A stretch of 64,000 bases of DNA from Desulfotignum sp. (GTDB lineage Bacteria > Desulfobacterota > Desulfobacteria > Desulfobacterales > Desulfobacteraceae): positions 1 to 64,000 of the forward strand of contig JAIPDL010000003.1 of the NCBI GenBank assembly GCA_021737695.1, given 5' to 3'. The number at the start of each line of letters is the position of its first letter. Position 1 is the first letter of the stretch. Shown piece after piece: positions 42,212 to 50,822 of this stretch. The notes under the pieces were generated by a model. The model saw only the letters and a program-made list of their open reading frames with translations. It was not told the DNA's origin and searched no databases. A program made the translations under genes and the position numbers.

Positions 42212-43006
42212 ATGAACCGAATTATTGATATCAGTCTGCTGAGTCTTGCCGGCGGATACCTGCTGTTGATTTTTCCTCTGGCCATCATGTTGTATCTGCG
42301 GGTGGACATGCTCAAAGAAACAGCGGTAGCCGTACTGAGGATGACCGTGCAGCTGCTGTTTGTAGGGCTGTACCTGCAAGTGGTGTTCAAGCTCAACAAC
42401 CCTTTTTTAAACCTGGCATGGGTGGCTGCCATGATCCTGGTGGCGGATCTGTCCATTCTCAAAGGCTGCCGCCTGAAGCTGAAGCCTTTTCTGTTGCCCA
42501 TGTTCATCGCGCTGGTGGTGAGTACCCTGCTGCCCATGATATTTTTTGCCGGCATCATTCTCAGGCTGCCCGGATGGTTTGAGGCCCAGTACGTCATCCC
42601 TCTGGCCGGAATGATTCTGGGCAACTGCCTGCGGGCGGATATTATCGGGCTCAATAATTTTTACCAATCCATCCACACAAATGAAAAATCGTATCATCAG
42701 TCCCTGGCATACGGGGCAGCATTGGCAGAAGCGCTGAATCCTTTTTTCCGGGATGCGCTGCGATCCGCCCTTGCTCCGACCATCGCCTCCATGGCGACCA
42801 TCGGCCTGGTGTCCCTGCCCGGCATGATGACAGGCGTCATTCTTGCCGGAGCAGATCCCTTTACGGCCATCAAATATCAGATCGCCATCATGATTGCCAT
42901 TTTTTCAGGAACAGCCATCACCGTGTTTCTGGCGATCCAGTTGACGGTGGCAAACAGTTTCGATGCTTTTGGCATGCTTCATCCGGATATTCTGAGGGAT
43001 TATTGA
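42212..43006 (+). CDS. fetB: ABC transporter permease, FetB/YbbM (UPF0014) type
   Basis: 264 residues with about seven membrane helices. The UPF0014 features are visible: VLRMTVQLLFVGLYLQVVF, IPLAGMILGNCLRADIIGL and MATIGLVSLPGMMTGVILAG. It forms a metal or small-solute exporter with FetA. The stop overlaps the end of the convergent HipA remnant by seven bases. Its left-arm counterpart lost 597 bases. Confidence 0.88.
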   Translation: MNRIIDISLLSLAGGYLLLIFPLAIMLYLRVDMLKETAVAVLRMTVQLLFVGLYLQVVFKLNNPFLNLAWVAAMILVADLSILKGCRLKLKPFLLPMFIALVVSTLLPMIFFAGIILRLPGWFEAQYVIPLAGMILGNCLRADIIGLNNFYQSIHTNEKSYHQSLAYGAALAEALNPFFRDALRSALAPTIASMATIGLVSLPGMMTGVILAGADPFTAIKYQIAIMIAIFSGTAITVFLAIQLTVANSFDAFGMLHPDILRDY

Positions 43007-43594
43007 ATTTTTTTCATTGATCGCATTTTTTCCTGGATTTTTTCATACAACTCATCATAGACAGCGCTTTTCCCATACTGTTTTTCATGTTTGCCAAGGA
43101 GTGGCGCAAGCTGGGATCCAAGGGCAGTCAGTGTTTCCTCTATGATTTTATGCAAAAAACTCAAGCGAAAATTCATTGTTTTTGCAAATTTTTCAAGGGA
43201 ATGGATTTTAACCTTTTCCGCCCGGTATGTATCACCTACGGCCATCGCAAATTTGGGAGTCAGCGCCGGATAAACCTGAGTGGAAAGCAGATCGTAAAAT
43301 GGGGCGAATCGCATCTGTTTATCATGGATGATTGAATAGTTTTTGCCATGGGCATCATAATTACCAATCAGGTAGTTGAATGCCATGATGCGGCAGAAGT
43401 TAATTCTGACTTCAGGACCGTCATCGGACAGGTATTCATCAATCAATTCCCGGCATTCCAGAAACCTGGGGCCCCCTGATTCCTGATATTTTCTGTCAAC
43501 CGGATACCCTTTTGCCTGACAGAAATCCTCATTTTTTATTGCGGGTCAAGGTGCCGACGATCTTTTGATCCCAGAATACCAGCAATCCGGTCAT
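43000..43594 (-). pseudogene. HipA-like kinase, internal deletion and frameshift
   Basis: From ATG 43594, preceded by AAAGGTGA, the frame reads MTGLLVFWDQKIVGTLTRNK as in HipA N termini. It then breaks near 43535. In another frame the C-terminal part resumes at EDFCQAKGYPVDRKYQESGG and includes FNYLIGNYDAHGKNYSI, with the HipA catalytic Asp, and ends at 43000. The N-lobe and much of the core kinase (about 250 residues) are missing. HipA toxins phosphorylate tRNA-synthetase-type targets. This one is dead. No intact hipB is beside it. Confidence 0.8.
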
Positions 43595-43787
43595 CGGGAA
43601 TCACCTTTGTTTTCCGGAAGCGGGTTCTGTGCGATGTATACGATCAGGCATTTTTTTATCGAACGGTGAAAACCGGTCATCATGCGGCCAGTCGAAACGA
43701 CCATCGCTAAAGAAACTCAGACCTCGGTACGAAACCCATTAATCCAGATGAATCACCACGGAAAAACAGGAAAAAATTCCTTGAAAA

Positions 43788-43801
43788 TTGACCTGAATCA
43801 A
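43788..43801. promoter_or_regulatory. FNR-type palindrome with one mismatch
   Basis: TTGACCTGAATCAA differs at one base from TTGAT-N4-ATCAA and is almost the same as the site at 14148. It lies 67 bases before the NapH-like remnant, a gene type often under FNR-type control. It suggests the truncated gene was once part of the anaerobic regulon. Confidence 0.5.
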
Positions 43802-43868
43802 TGCATCCGGCAACCGGTCCTGTTACAAGTGGATATATGACTGCATATAAACAACAGGATAGACACTT

Positions 43869-44189
43869 ATGACAGGCAAAAAATCTCTTTTGGGTTCATT
43901 CTTATCCGTCAGACGATGGTTTCAGCTGATATTTCTGGGAATCACCCTTGCCATCGGCATTCAGTTCACATGGTTTGTTTTTATCCTGGAACAAGGGGTT
44001 GTTCCGGATTTCAACCGCCCCCCGGGGGTGGAAGCGTTTCTGCCCATCAGTGCCCTGGTCAGCCTGAAGCACACCCTGTCCACCTGGCCCATCAATGATA
44101 TTCATCCATCCGGGCTGGTGATTTTTCTGATTGTCTGTGCCACTGCCTCCATCCGTTCAGACAGGCGGACATCCGGAAATCGATGTTGA
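43869..44189 (+). pseudogene. NapH/CcoG-like membrane ferredoxin, N-terminal fragment
   Basis: The first 92 or so codons read RRWFQLIFLGITLAIGIQFT, then VPDFNRPPGVEAFLPISALV and PSGLVIFLIVCATA, the usual start of membrane-anchored 4Fe-4S proteins of the NapH/polyferredoxin kind. The frame then turns into unrelated SIRSDRRTSGNRC and stops. All cysteine clusters are missing. Right after the break, another frame reads GGHPEIDVEKMKKMIQAM to 44265, possibly the tail of the same or another deleted gene. Confidence 0.7.
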
Positions 44190-44269
44190 AAAAATGAAGA
44201 AAATGATTCAGGCTATGAAAGCACGGCGCGCTCAAACCGCGCCTTTCATAGAGATGAAAGGAGAGTGAC

Positions 44270-45295
44270 ATGACCATCCCCGGCAATCTTTTAACCACGG
44301 CCATGGCCGTGATGCCTCACACGGATGTGGACCGGGCCCTGAAAACGGCCCTGACTCTGGATATTCCGTTCTGGCCCCAGCTGCCCAATTATTCCTATTA
44401 CGAAGACATGTATGTCCAGGCAGGCGAGCATTTTCCCGGCATCATTCTGAATCTGGAAAAAAAGACCCTGCGGTTTTCCATGGACCGGTTTGTGGAAGAA
44501 TTTGAAGCAGCCATGGCCCATTTTGACGACCCGGAATATTTTGATGTCAGTGACACCTATTCTGCGGTGTACCACCGGTTTCTGGACCTGGACCTGTCGG
44601 ACCGGCCAGCCGTCCGGGGTCAGCTGGAAGGCCCGGTGAGCTTCGGGTTCAATATCCTGGACCAGGATGAGCGGCCCATTCTGTTTGACGACACGGTGCG
44701 GCCGTTCATGTTCGAGTTCATGGCAAAGCGCATCAATGTGCAGCTGGCAAAACTCAAGCAGAAAAACCCCAACGCATTCATGTTCATTGACGAGCCGGGC
44801 ATGCAGTTCGTGTTTTCCGCCATGTCCGGATATGGGGAACAAAAGGCCAAACAGGATCTGGACCTGTTTTTCTCCGCCATTGACCGGCCCCGGGGCATTC
44901 ACCTGTGCGGAAACCCGGACTGGGATTTTCTTCTGGGCCTGGACATGGATATTCTGTCTCTGGACATTTATACCAATGCGGATATCTTCGGTGCCAGCAC
45001 ACGATCAGTGAAACGGTTTCTGGACAGAGGCGGCATTCTGGTGTGGGGGATCGTGCCCACGGGCATGGAGACATTTGAAACGGAAAACCTGGATCTGCTG
45101 GCGTTCCGGCTCAAAACTGTGTGGCAGGCCCTGGACAAAAAAGGGATTCCATTGGATCAGATCCTGGCCCAGAGCCTGATATCACCTGCCACCTGCTGCC
45201 TGGTGAACAAGGACAGGGAAAAAACCGTGGAAAAGGCGTTTAAACTGACCCGTGCCATGTCGCAGGCCCTGCGGGAGGAATACCACCTGACATAA
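44270..45295 (+). CDS. MetE/UroD-like zinc methyltransferase-fold protein
   Basis: 341 residues, with AAAGGAGAG before ATG 44270. The C-terminal half resembles the catalytic barrel of cobalamin-independent methionine synthase: IHLCGNPDWDFL supplies His and Cys, and SPATCCLVN supplies a distal Cys, a plausible zinc site for activating a thiol. A full MetE has about 750 residues, so this is a short core form with no N-terminal domain. It could transfer a methyl group between a corrinoid or folate carrier and a thiol. It lies close to the betaine demethylation island, but on the other strand and outside the repeats, so a link is only a possibility. Confidence 0.7.
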   Translation: MTIPGNLLTTAMAVMPHTDVDRALKTALTLDIPFWPQLPNYSYYEDMYVQAGEHFPGIILNLEKKTLRFSMDRFVEEFEAAMAHFDDPEYFDVSDTYSAVYHRFLDLDLSDRPAVRGQLEGPVSFGFNILDQDERPILFDDTVRPFMFEFMAKRINVQLAKLKQKNPNAFMFIDEPGMQFVFSAMSGYGEQKAKQDLDLFFSAIDRPRGIHLCGNPDWDFLLGLDMDILSLDIYTNADIFGASTRSVKRFLDRGGILVWGIVPTGMETFETENLDLLAFRLKTVWQALDKKGIPLDQILAQSLISPATCCLVNKDREKTVEKAFKLTRAMSQALREEYHLT

Positions 45296-45308
45296 AGGAG
45301 GAAGGCCC

Positions 45309-45515
45309 ATGCACGTCACCCGGGTGTTAATTCAGGAACATGTACTGATTAAACAGGTGCTGTTTCTTCTGGACCGGTCCCGGCAGGCCAAGGCCCGGGA
45401 CGGAACCGACAATATCACGGTGGTGGCCCTGACGTTGAGGCAAGCCTTTCAAGTGACTCACCAGAGTGACTGTCCGGTTTGGTACCGGGAATTTCTCCGG
45501 CGGGTAAGCTATTGA
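45309..45515 (+). pseudogene. hemerythrin-like N-terminal fragment
   Basis: ATG 45309 follows AAAGGAGGAAGG, 13 bases after the MetE-like stop. The frame begins MHVTRVLIQEHVLIKQVLFL, as HHE proteins do, with the first ligand His in place. After about 30 residues the similarity ends and the frame stops at codon 69. The other iron ligands are absent, so it is probably a truncated gene. Confidence 0.5.
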
Positions 45516-45522
45516 TTTTCTT

Positions 45523-46002
45523 CTAAGGCAGGGATCCGGTGATATGAAACAGCAGGACCCCGTGACCGAACCGGGGGCCACCAATAGTCATGCTGCGGTT
45601 GTTTTTCAAAAGCACCCGGGTTTGAAATACCGCCTCGTTTCTGTTCAGAATCCGGATGTCATACTGGATTCTGCCGCCCTGGCTGTTTGTGGGGGTCAAC
45701 ACCAGGGTCCGGCGGTCCGGCAGATCGATGCGCCCGGGCTGCTGAAACGCCAGAGACAGGGTTTTGTCCTGGAGCAGGGTGTACCCCGTGTACCGGAACA
45801 CTTTTTCCAGCTCAGGCACGATCCTGCGTAATGCCGGATCAATGGACCGGGACTGGGTGGATGCCTGAATCACCTGGACATGGGTGATGACCTGATTCCG
45901 GGCAAACACGGTCTGAGCCGGGCAGCAAAACCAGATCACTCCGGCGGCAATGGCCGCGAACTGGATCAGCCTGATGAAACTGGACATATCCCTCCTTTTC
46001 AT
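45523..46002 (-). CDS. exported protein of the ECF sigma operon, unknown function
   Basis: 159 residues from ATG 46002. An internal ATG at 45987 is an alternative with AGGAGG close by. A Sec signal is present (LIQFAAIAAGVIWFCCPAQT, ending VFA). The mature part is beta-rich, with LVLTPTNSQGGRIQYDIRIL and MTIGGPRFGHGVLLFHIT. The gene follows the anti-sigma gene directly and is probably the effector or sensor partner of the system in the periplasm. I do not recognise a named family. Confidence 0.75.
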   Translation of the reverse strand: MKRRDMSSFIRLIQFAAIAAGVIWFCCPAQTVFARNQVITHVQVIQASTQSRSIDPALRRIVPELEKVFRYTGYTLLQDKTLSLAFQQPGRIDLPDRRTLVLTPTNSQGGRIQYDIRILNRNEAVFQTRVLLKNNRSMTIGGPRFGHGVLLFHITGSLP

Positions 46003-46004
46003 GG

Positions 46005-46490
46005 TCAGGTCTCTGAATACCAGATAATGGTATGATGGGTGTCAGGTGTTTCAAAAATCATGACCGCAGTATACTCGGTATCGATGGATGTGACAATAGC
46101 GCTGGGGCTGTCCGGCGAGATTCCGTTGTTCATCAGAGTGATCCCGCCGATCACCAGCAGCACCGCAGCCGACGCCGCTGCCAGCATCGGACGGAACGGA
46201 ATAAACCGGCGAAACCGGGGGCCGAAAAAAATCCCGCCCCGGGATCCGCCCGATTTTTCCGCCGAATGCTGCATGGACTGGTACAAGCGGTCCGGGTCGA
46301 TAACCAAGCCCGACGGTTCAACCAGTTCATCAAAGGTTTTTGCGGCCTTCCGAAACTGCACGGCCAGATTCCGGCAGGTGGAACAGGCATCCAGATGGTG
46401 CCGAATCTGCTCAATCTCCTGCCGGGGAAGTGCCTGGTCAATGAACCTGCTGATCTGTTTTTCCGAATATTTACCGCAAGACTCTGTCAT
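46005..46490 (-). CDS. anti-sigma factor with zinc-binding (ZAS) domain
   Basis: 161 residues. The N-terminal ZAS motif is HHLDACSTCRNL (H-x3-C-x2-C), preceded by a helix with FIDQALPRQEIEQI. One membrane segment follows at about 104-121 (AAASAAVLLVIGGITLM), and a short periplasmic tail. It should hold the sigma factor encoded upstream inactive at the membrane and release it on an envelope or redox signal. The ATG overlaps the sigma factor stop by four bases. Confidence 0.88.
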   Translation of the reverse strand: MTESCGKYSEKQISRFIDQALPRQEIEQIRHHLDACSTCRNLAVQFRKAAKTFDELVEPSGLVIDPDRLYQSMQHSAEKSGGSRGGIFFGPRFRRFIPFRPMLAAASAAVLLVIGGITLMNNGISPDSPSAIVTSIDTEYTAVMIFETPDTHHTIIWYSET

Positions 46491-47065
46491 ACCGGTTTCT
46501 CCTGGATTTGTTTCGGGTTCAGAACCTGGGCCACCTGTTTTCTGGCATGATACAGCCGGGAAGCCACCGTGCCTTTCCGGATCTGAAGAAAATCGGCAAT
46601 CTCTTCGTAGGACAGTTCTTCCAGTGCATACAGCACAAACACGGTCCGGGTTTTTTCCGGCAGGTGTTTGACGGCATCCATGAGCCGTTCCTGGAACTGT
46701 TTTTTCTGCATCAGGGTTTCCGGTGTCTCCATGGGGGTCTGTTCCTGAAAAAGGCTGGGATCATTTTCCCGGGTGATGGGATCATGGTGCCACCTGAACC
46801 GCCGTTTCCATCTTCGTTTCCAGTTGAGGCAATGGTTGACCGTCATTTTTCTCAACCAGGTATACAATGCGGCTTCCTGACGGAACGAATGGATCTGCCG
46901 GAACACGGTGATGAACACTTCCTGAACGATTTCCCGGCTTTCCTCCGGGTCCAGGGTGATGCCGTAGGCCACCTTGAGCAGGCGTTTCTGAAAGGTGCTG
47001 ACCAGAAATGCAAAAGCGTTTCGGTCCCCCTGCCTGAGCTGTTCCACCAGGTGTTGTTCATCCAT
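46487..47065 (-). CDS. ECF sigma factor (RpoE-like)
   Basis: 192 residues. Region 2 is at about 10-90 (DPEESREIVQEVFITVFRQI and LYTWLRKMTVNHCLNWKR) and region 4 at about 125-185 (LPEKTRTVFVLYALEELSYE, then EIADFLQIRKGTVASRLYHA). It directs RNA polymerase to envelope-stress-type promoters. It is followed by its ZAS anti-sigma and an exported protein in one coupled operon, and preceded by a separate small secreted protein that may be a target. Confidence 0.93.
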   Translation of the reverse strand: MDEQHLVEQLRQGDRNAFAFLVSTFQKRLLKVAYGITLDPEESREIVQEVFITVFRQIHSFRQEAALYTWLRKMTVNHCLNWKRRWKRRFRWHHDPITRENDPSLFQEQTPMETPETLMQKKQFQERLMDAVKHLPEKTRTVFVLYALEELSYEEIADFLQIRKGTVASRLYHARKQVAQVLNPKQIQEKPV

Positions 47066-47137
47066 GGTTCCATCTTCGGCAGCAGCGACATCTGCGGCCG
47101 TCCATTGCCCGGTACCCCGTTGCCCGCACCACCCGGC

Positions 47138-47551
47138 TCAGTACCGGACCTGAACCCGGCGTTCCTCCCAGTATCCATCCCGCACCTTGAATGATTCATA
47201 CCGGCCGCCGACCCAGTGCCCTTTCCGGTTGTAGTGGCCCGGATTCCAGCGGGTTTCATATACCGGTTCCACCCAGATCCGCTGGATTTCCCAGCGGACA
47301 ACCGGCTGCCGGGCATACCGGCGATCATCCCGGCATTGAGGAACCCGGTCAAAAGCGGGCGGTCCGTGATGCCGCTGGGGCGCACTGTATCCGGATGAGT
47401 GATTCAAGCCTTTGTAAATGGCGGTTCCCAGCACGGCCGCCCCGACCCCCAGCAAAAATCCTTCCGTGGTTTTCCGGTCAGCATGGGCCGGTGCTGTGGA
47501 CAGGCAGATAAACATAACAACCGCAGTGGTGATCGAAATCAGTGTTTTCAT
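47138..47551 (-). CDS. small secreted glycine-zipper protein
   Basis: 137 residues. It has a Sec signal (ISITTAVVMFICLSTAPAHA), then a glycine-zipper helix (FLLGVGAAVLGTAIYKGL), a His/Arg/Pro-rich linker, and a Trp/Tyr-rich tail with WEIQRIWVEPVYETRWNPGH and RDGYWEERRVQVRY. Such proteins associate with the envelope. The function is unknown. The position directly upstream of the ECF sigma gene suggests envelope stress. Confidence 0.75.
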   Translation of the reverse strand: MKTLISITTAVVMFICLSTAPAHADRKTTEGFLLGVGAAVLGTAIYKGLNHSSGYSAPQRHHGPPAFDRVPQCRDDRRYARQPVVRWEIQRIWVEPVYETRWNPGHYNRKGHWVGGRYESFKVRDGYWEERRVQVRY

Positions 47552-47924
47552 TTTTCATTCTCCTTTTGCATGTTACGGGTCAATCCCTGTTTTTGTAAAG
47601 ACAAATCTGCATTGTTCTTTTCTTCATCATTCTTTATCAGGGCAGACACCGCAAAAAGGAAAATGTTCACAAAAATTTAAATTTTTCCGGCACAAACCGG
47701 CTTGGGTCATCCCTGCCAACGGGTTTTCAATACCGGGACCGGGTCGATCAAATGGCGGCTCAGGTCTGACCGGCTCATCTCTTCAACCATACCGGCGAAA
47801 TGGTCGTTGGACTCTGAAGAAAAATTTGACCTGGACACGGTTTTTAAATTAAGATACGGGCAAATAATAAAGGGATGTTTGATGCTGGCATATAAAATAT
47901 TTGTTTTGGGGCGATAACGGGAAT
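47552..47924. other. 373-bp divergent region
   Basis: It holds the promoters of the secreted protein (minus) and of the VTT protein (plus). AAAAATTTAAATTTTT at 47672-47687 is a perfect AT palindrome. A minus-strand stretch about 47707-47830 translates plausibly (VEEMSRSDLSRHLIDPVPVL) but has no recognisable family, so it may be a gene scrap. Confidence 0.3.
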
Positions 47925-48476
47925 ATGGATCTGTTCTGGGCACATATTTCAGGACCCCAGGCCCATCCGGCAATGGTGGTGCTGCCCTATGCCATTCTGC
48001 CGGCAGTGGGATTTCCTGTCACGCCTTTTCTGGTTCTTCTGGGCTTAAGATTCGGATCTGTGTGGGGCATTGCGATCATGCTGGCGGTGATCCCCATTCA
48101 CCTGGCCTTTTCATTCTGGTTCACCCGGGCCGTTGCCGGCCGGTGGATACAGACCCTGGCAGAAAAATTCAACATATCCATCCCCCAACTGCCGGAAAAC
48201 CGGGGCCTGGGATTCGGCTTTTTATTCATGGCTATTCCAGGGCTCAGCTATGCCTTGAAAAATCTTATGCTGCCGTTGTCAGGCATCCGGTTTTTTTATT
48301 ACATGGGGTGCGCGTGGGTGATTCAGGGGATCATGGGAATTCCTTTTGTGATCATGGGACGGGCTGTGGTGCAATGGGACATGCGGCTGCTGGCCGTAGC
48401 TGGGGGCGTGCTTGTGGCAATTTTTCTGTTCCGGCGCAAAATTCTTGGCATATACCGCCACATCATAAAATCGTAA
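47925..48476 (+). CDS. VTT/DedA-like membrane protein
   Basis: 183 residues from ATG 47925. The upstream TTG at 47901 is less likely. It has four to five hydrophobic segments, and a re-entrant-type hairpin in VGFPVTPFLVLLGLRFGSVW and FMAIPGLSYALKNLMLPLSG, which resembles the DedA/VTT core (F-x3-R-x-IPG-x-R pattern in weakened form). DedA-type proteins are lipid scramblases or flippases. It stands alone. The ribosome-binding site is weak. Confidence 0.65.
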   Translation: MDLFWAHISGPQAHPAMVVLPYAILPAVGFPVTPFLVLLGLRFGSVWGIAIMLAVIPIHLAFSFWFTRAVAGRWIQTLAEKFNISIPQLPENRGLGFGFLFMAIPGLSYALKNLMLPLSGIRFFYYMGCAWVIQGIMGIPFVIMGRAVVQWDMRLLAVAGGVLVAIFLFRRKILGIYRHIIKS

Positions 48477-48548
48477 CACGGTCCTGGCCGGCGCAACATG
48501 AATTGACGGCTGAAAAGAACACGCATTGACGCAGGACAAATCCCCGGA

Positions 48549-50822
48549 TCAGGGAAACGAAGCCGGTTCCAGCAGACAATACCCGTGGGATGTATCCAGC
48601 TCCTTTGGCCGGTATCCGGGAACCGCTGCCCTGCAGGGAAGCGGTCTGCCCTTGATCGATGCGGTGAGAAACAGTTCCAGGCCGGTGCGGGACCGGACAA
48701 ATCTCACGCTGACAACGCCTCCGGGTACCAGGGTAGGACCGAAAGACAAAGGGATGTCCTGCTCAAGCCATTCCGGAAAAATACCAGACCCCAGAATGAG
48801 CGTGCGCCCCTCTTCTCTGATAAACAGGCTGCGCATCATCATGACCCATTCTGCGGCAGCCCAGCCATGCTGGCCGTCTCCCATGCACCCGCCGCCGGTT
48901 AAAGGATTGATGGCTTCCGGCCACTGGCCTGTGGAAGATGCCAGATCTGCAACCGCGTGGATCAACTCTTTGTACCGGGGATCCCGGCTGCGCAGAAAGG
49001 TCTGGGCCATGGCCAGGGTCAGGTAGATATTGATGCCGGAATGGATCATATCCTGGAAAAAAGCATTGCCAAAAGAACAATGGGCCATGAGATAAGACAG
49101 GGTGTTCATGATCCCGGCATCATTGGGGGATGTGATCTGCAACGGATAATCGGCCACCAGGGATCCCACAGCACCGGCATCCATCCGGCGGTAGGGCGAT
49201 GCCGGCATGGCCTGGTGTTTTTGATACCCGGGGGACTGGGCCAGGGAGGTGAAAATGCAGGTTTCAAAATCCTTTGCCTGGGCCGCAAATAATTTCTGAT
49301 CTGCAACGCTTCCCTGATTTTTTGCCAGTTCTGCAGCGGCCCGTAGTCCGGCAACCCCCCAGAAATCATCCCAGAAATAATAATCATTGGGCCCCAAATG
49401 TTCGGCGCTGAACCCGGCCGGCAGCAATCCGTCATGGGGGTTGCCATCTTTTTTGCTCCGGCGTTTGTGCACAATCCACCGGGCCCCTTTCATGAGAGAG
49501 GTGAAAACCGATGTCGAAAAAACCTGCCCTGTGCACTGGGCAAACCGGTGGGCGATCCACAGCACCTGGCCGTTGGAATCCCATTCTCCTTCCTGGGACT
49601 GGAAATACCCGCTCAGTTTCTGGCGGCTCTCAAACCCCTGGATCAAGCGTTCGCATCTTTGGGCAAGCCCTAAGCCCAGCAGGGCATTCATCATCAGGCA
49701 CGCGTCCCGGAACCAGAACCGCCGATAAGTATAAGGTCCCGGAACCACCTCATCCGCACTTAACAGCAGCAGGGTCCGGACCGCCGCATCGTAGAGAAAT
49801 TGATATCTGGCATCCGGTATGGCCAGGGCTGCGGTTTTTGAAACCATCTGTGACGCCGGTACTGCCGGCCGGCCCGTGTTGGAAGAGACAACGTCCGTGT
49901 CCTGATCCAGGGGCACCTGAATATCAATTTGGGTCGCATCTTTCACGTCAATCGGGAAAAACGCGGCAGCCGTTGCCATGCCGATGGGGCATGCCGTCTG
50001 GTTTTCCGCCTGGGGCCGGTCCAGTGCCAACGCCACATCCCCGTGATCATAGGTGGAAAACAGCACTTTTTCAGGCGCGGTGCCAAAGTGCACCTCGTGG
50101 GTGTGGTTCATGACAAACCGTCTGTCATCATAGCGGATATGATCGATGAAATAGATCCCTTCCGGATTATAGGGCCGTATGGACACAATCAGCCACCCCG
50201 TATCTGTCTGCATGCTGCCCCTGGCAGTCATTTGCATCACCGGGCCGGCAGGGGTATCCATTTTCACGCAGGCCGTGCAGACAAGAGACAGGGTGTTTTT
50301 CTCTGTGACAGTGGTGACGGCCAGTTCGTCTGACAGACCAAGGGTCTGCACCGCCCGGGGCTGCCGGGATGGCAGCAGCAGGTGGTTGTCTTTTGTCATG
50401 AGCCAGACATCAATGGACCATGCATCAAACAACGGGGTCACAAGCCCCCTGGGATCGATGATGGGGTAGGCGGCAAGGTCTGGATGGCCGACTGCCGTCC
50501 AGTTTCTGTGGGTCACATTGATATGGGAAAAGGAAAATCCCCTAGGGATAAAAGACGCATCTTTGGGGGTGAACTGCTTGACCACCCAGAAGGGCCAGAC
50601 CCAGTCAAGATTGTACTGAATGGCCCGGGTGTTGACCAGGCCCCGGGCATGGAAAATAAGTCCCGCCCGGAGCAGTTCAATGGGTTCCTGGACTTCAGAG
50701 GGCTTGCCAAACTGCCGCAGCCGGGCCATGAGGGTGACAGGGTCCAAAAATCCATAAAATCCGGTGATCCGTCTGATCAGAAACCGCCATGGCAGCCATT
50801 TTTTAAAAAATTTATGTACCAT
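48549..50822 (-). CDS. six-hairpin glycosidase-like protein (amylo-alpha-1,6-glucosidase type)
   Basis: 757 residues without a signal peptide. The C-terminal half (about 345-690) is an (alpha/alpha)6 barrel as in GH15/GH63/GDE enzymes: TYRRFWFRDACLMMNALLGL, GEWDSNGQVLWIAH, NDYYFWDDFWGVAGLRAA and STGQWPEAINPLTGGG, with Asp and Glu residues suited to acid/base catalysis. The N-terminal half is a beta-rich domain. It may trim an alpha-glucan such as glycogen. The start overlaps the stop of a GT4 gene by 11 bases, so synthesis and trimming genes are coupled. Confidence 0.75.
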   Translation of the reverse strand: MVHKFFKKWLPWRFLIRRITGFYGFLDPVTLMARLRQFGKPSEVQEPIELLRAGLIFHARGLVNTRAIQYNLDWVWPFWVVKQFTPKDASFIPRGFSFSHINVTHRNWTAVGHPDLAAYPIIDPRGLVTPLFDAWSIDVWLMTKDNHLLLPSRQPRAVQTLGLSDELAVTTVTEKNTLSLVCTACVKMDTPAGPVMQMTARGSMQTDTGWLIVSIRPYNPEGIYFIDHIRYDDRRFVMNHTHEVHFGTAPEKVLFSTYDHGDVALALDRPQAENQTACPIGMATAAAFFPIDVKDATQIDIQVPLDQDTDVVSSNTGRPAVPASQMVSKTAALAIPDARYQFLYDAAVRTLLLLSADEVVPGPYTYRRFWFRDACLMMNALLGLGLAQRCERLIQGFESRQKLSGYFQSQEGEWDSNGQVLWIAHRFAQCTGQVFSTSVFTSLMKGARWIVHKRRSKKDGNPHDGLLPAGFSAEHLGPNDYYFWDDFWGVAGLRAAAELAKNQGSVADQKLFAAQAKDFETCIFTSLAQSPGYQKHQAMPASPYRRMDAGAVGSLVADYPLQITSPNDAGIMNTLSYLMAHCSFGNAFFQDMIHSGINIYLTLAMAQTFLRSRDPRYKELIHAVADLASSTGQWPEAINPLTGGGCMGDGQHGWAAAEWVMMMRSLFIREEGRTLILGSGIFPEWLEQDIPLSFGPTLVPGGVVSVRFVRSRTGLELFLTASIKGRPLPCRAAVPGYRPKELDTSHGYCLLEPASFP

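Larger units (their letters stand above)
41048..43211. repeat. right arm of the long diverged direct repeat
   Basis: It aligns in the same orientation with 20163-22432. Here fetA and fetB are intact and the ParB/methylase gene is gutted, the reverse of the left arm. Two deletions relative to the left arm lie between ATCGA copies and between GACAAGCGG copies. The match begins inside the last codons of the AAA ATPase and ends inside hipA, so the duplicated block was cut without regard to gene ends. Confidence 0.9.

Noticed and set aside
20163-43211. The flanking repeats as insertion sequences or a composite transposon
   Set aside because: No transposase, terminal inverted repeats or target duplications are visible. 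The arms carry ordinary genes and end inside coding sequence.
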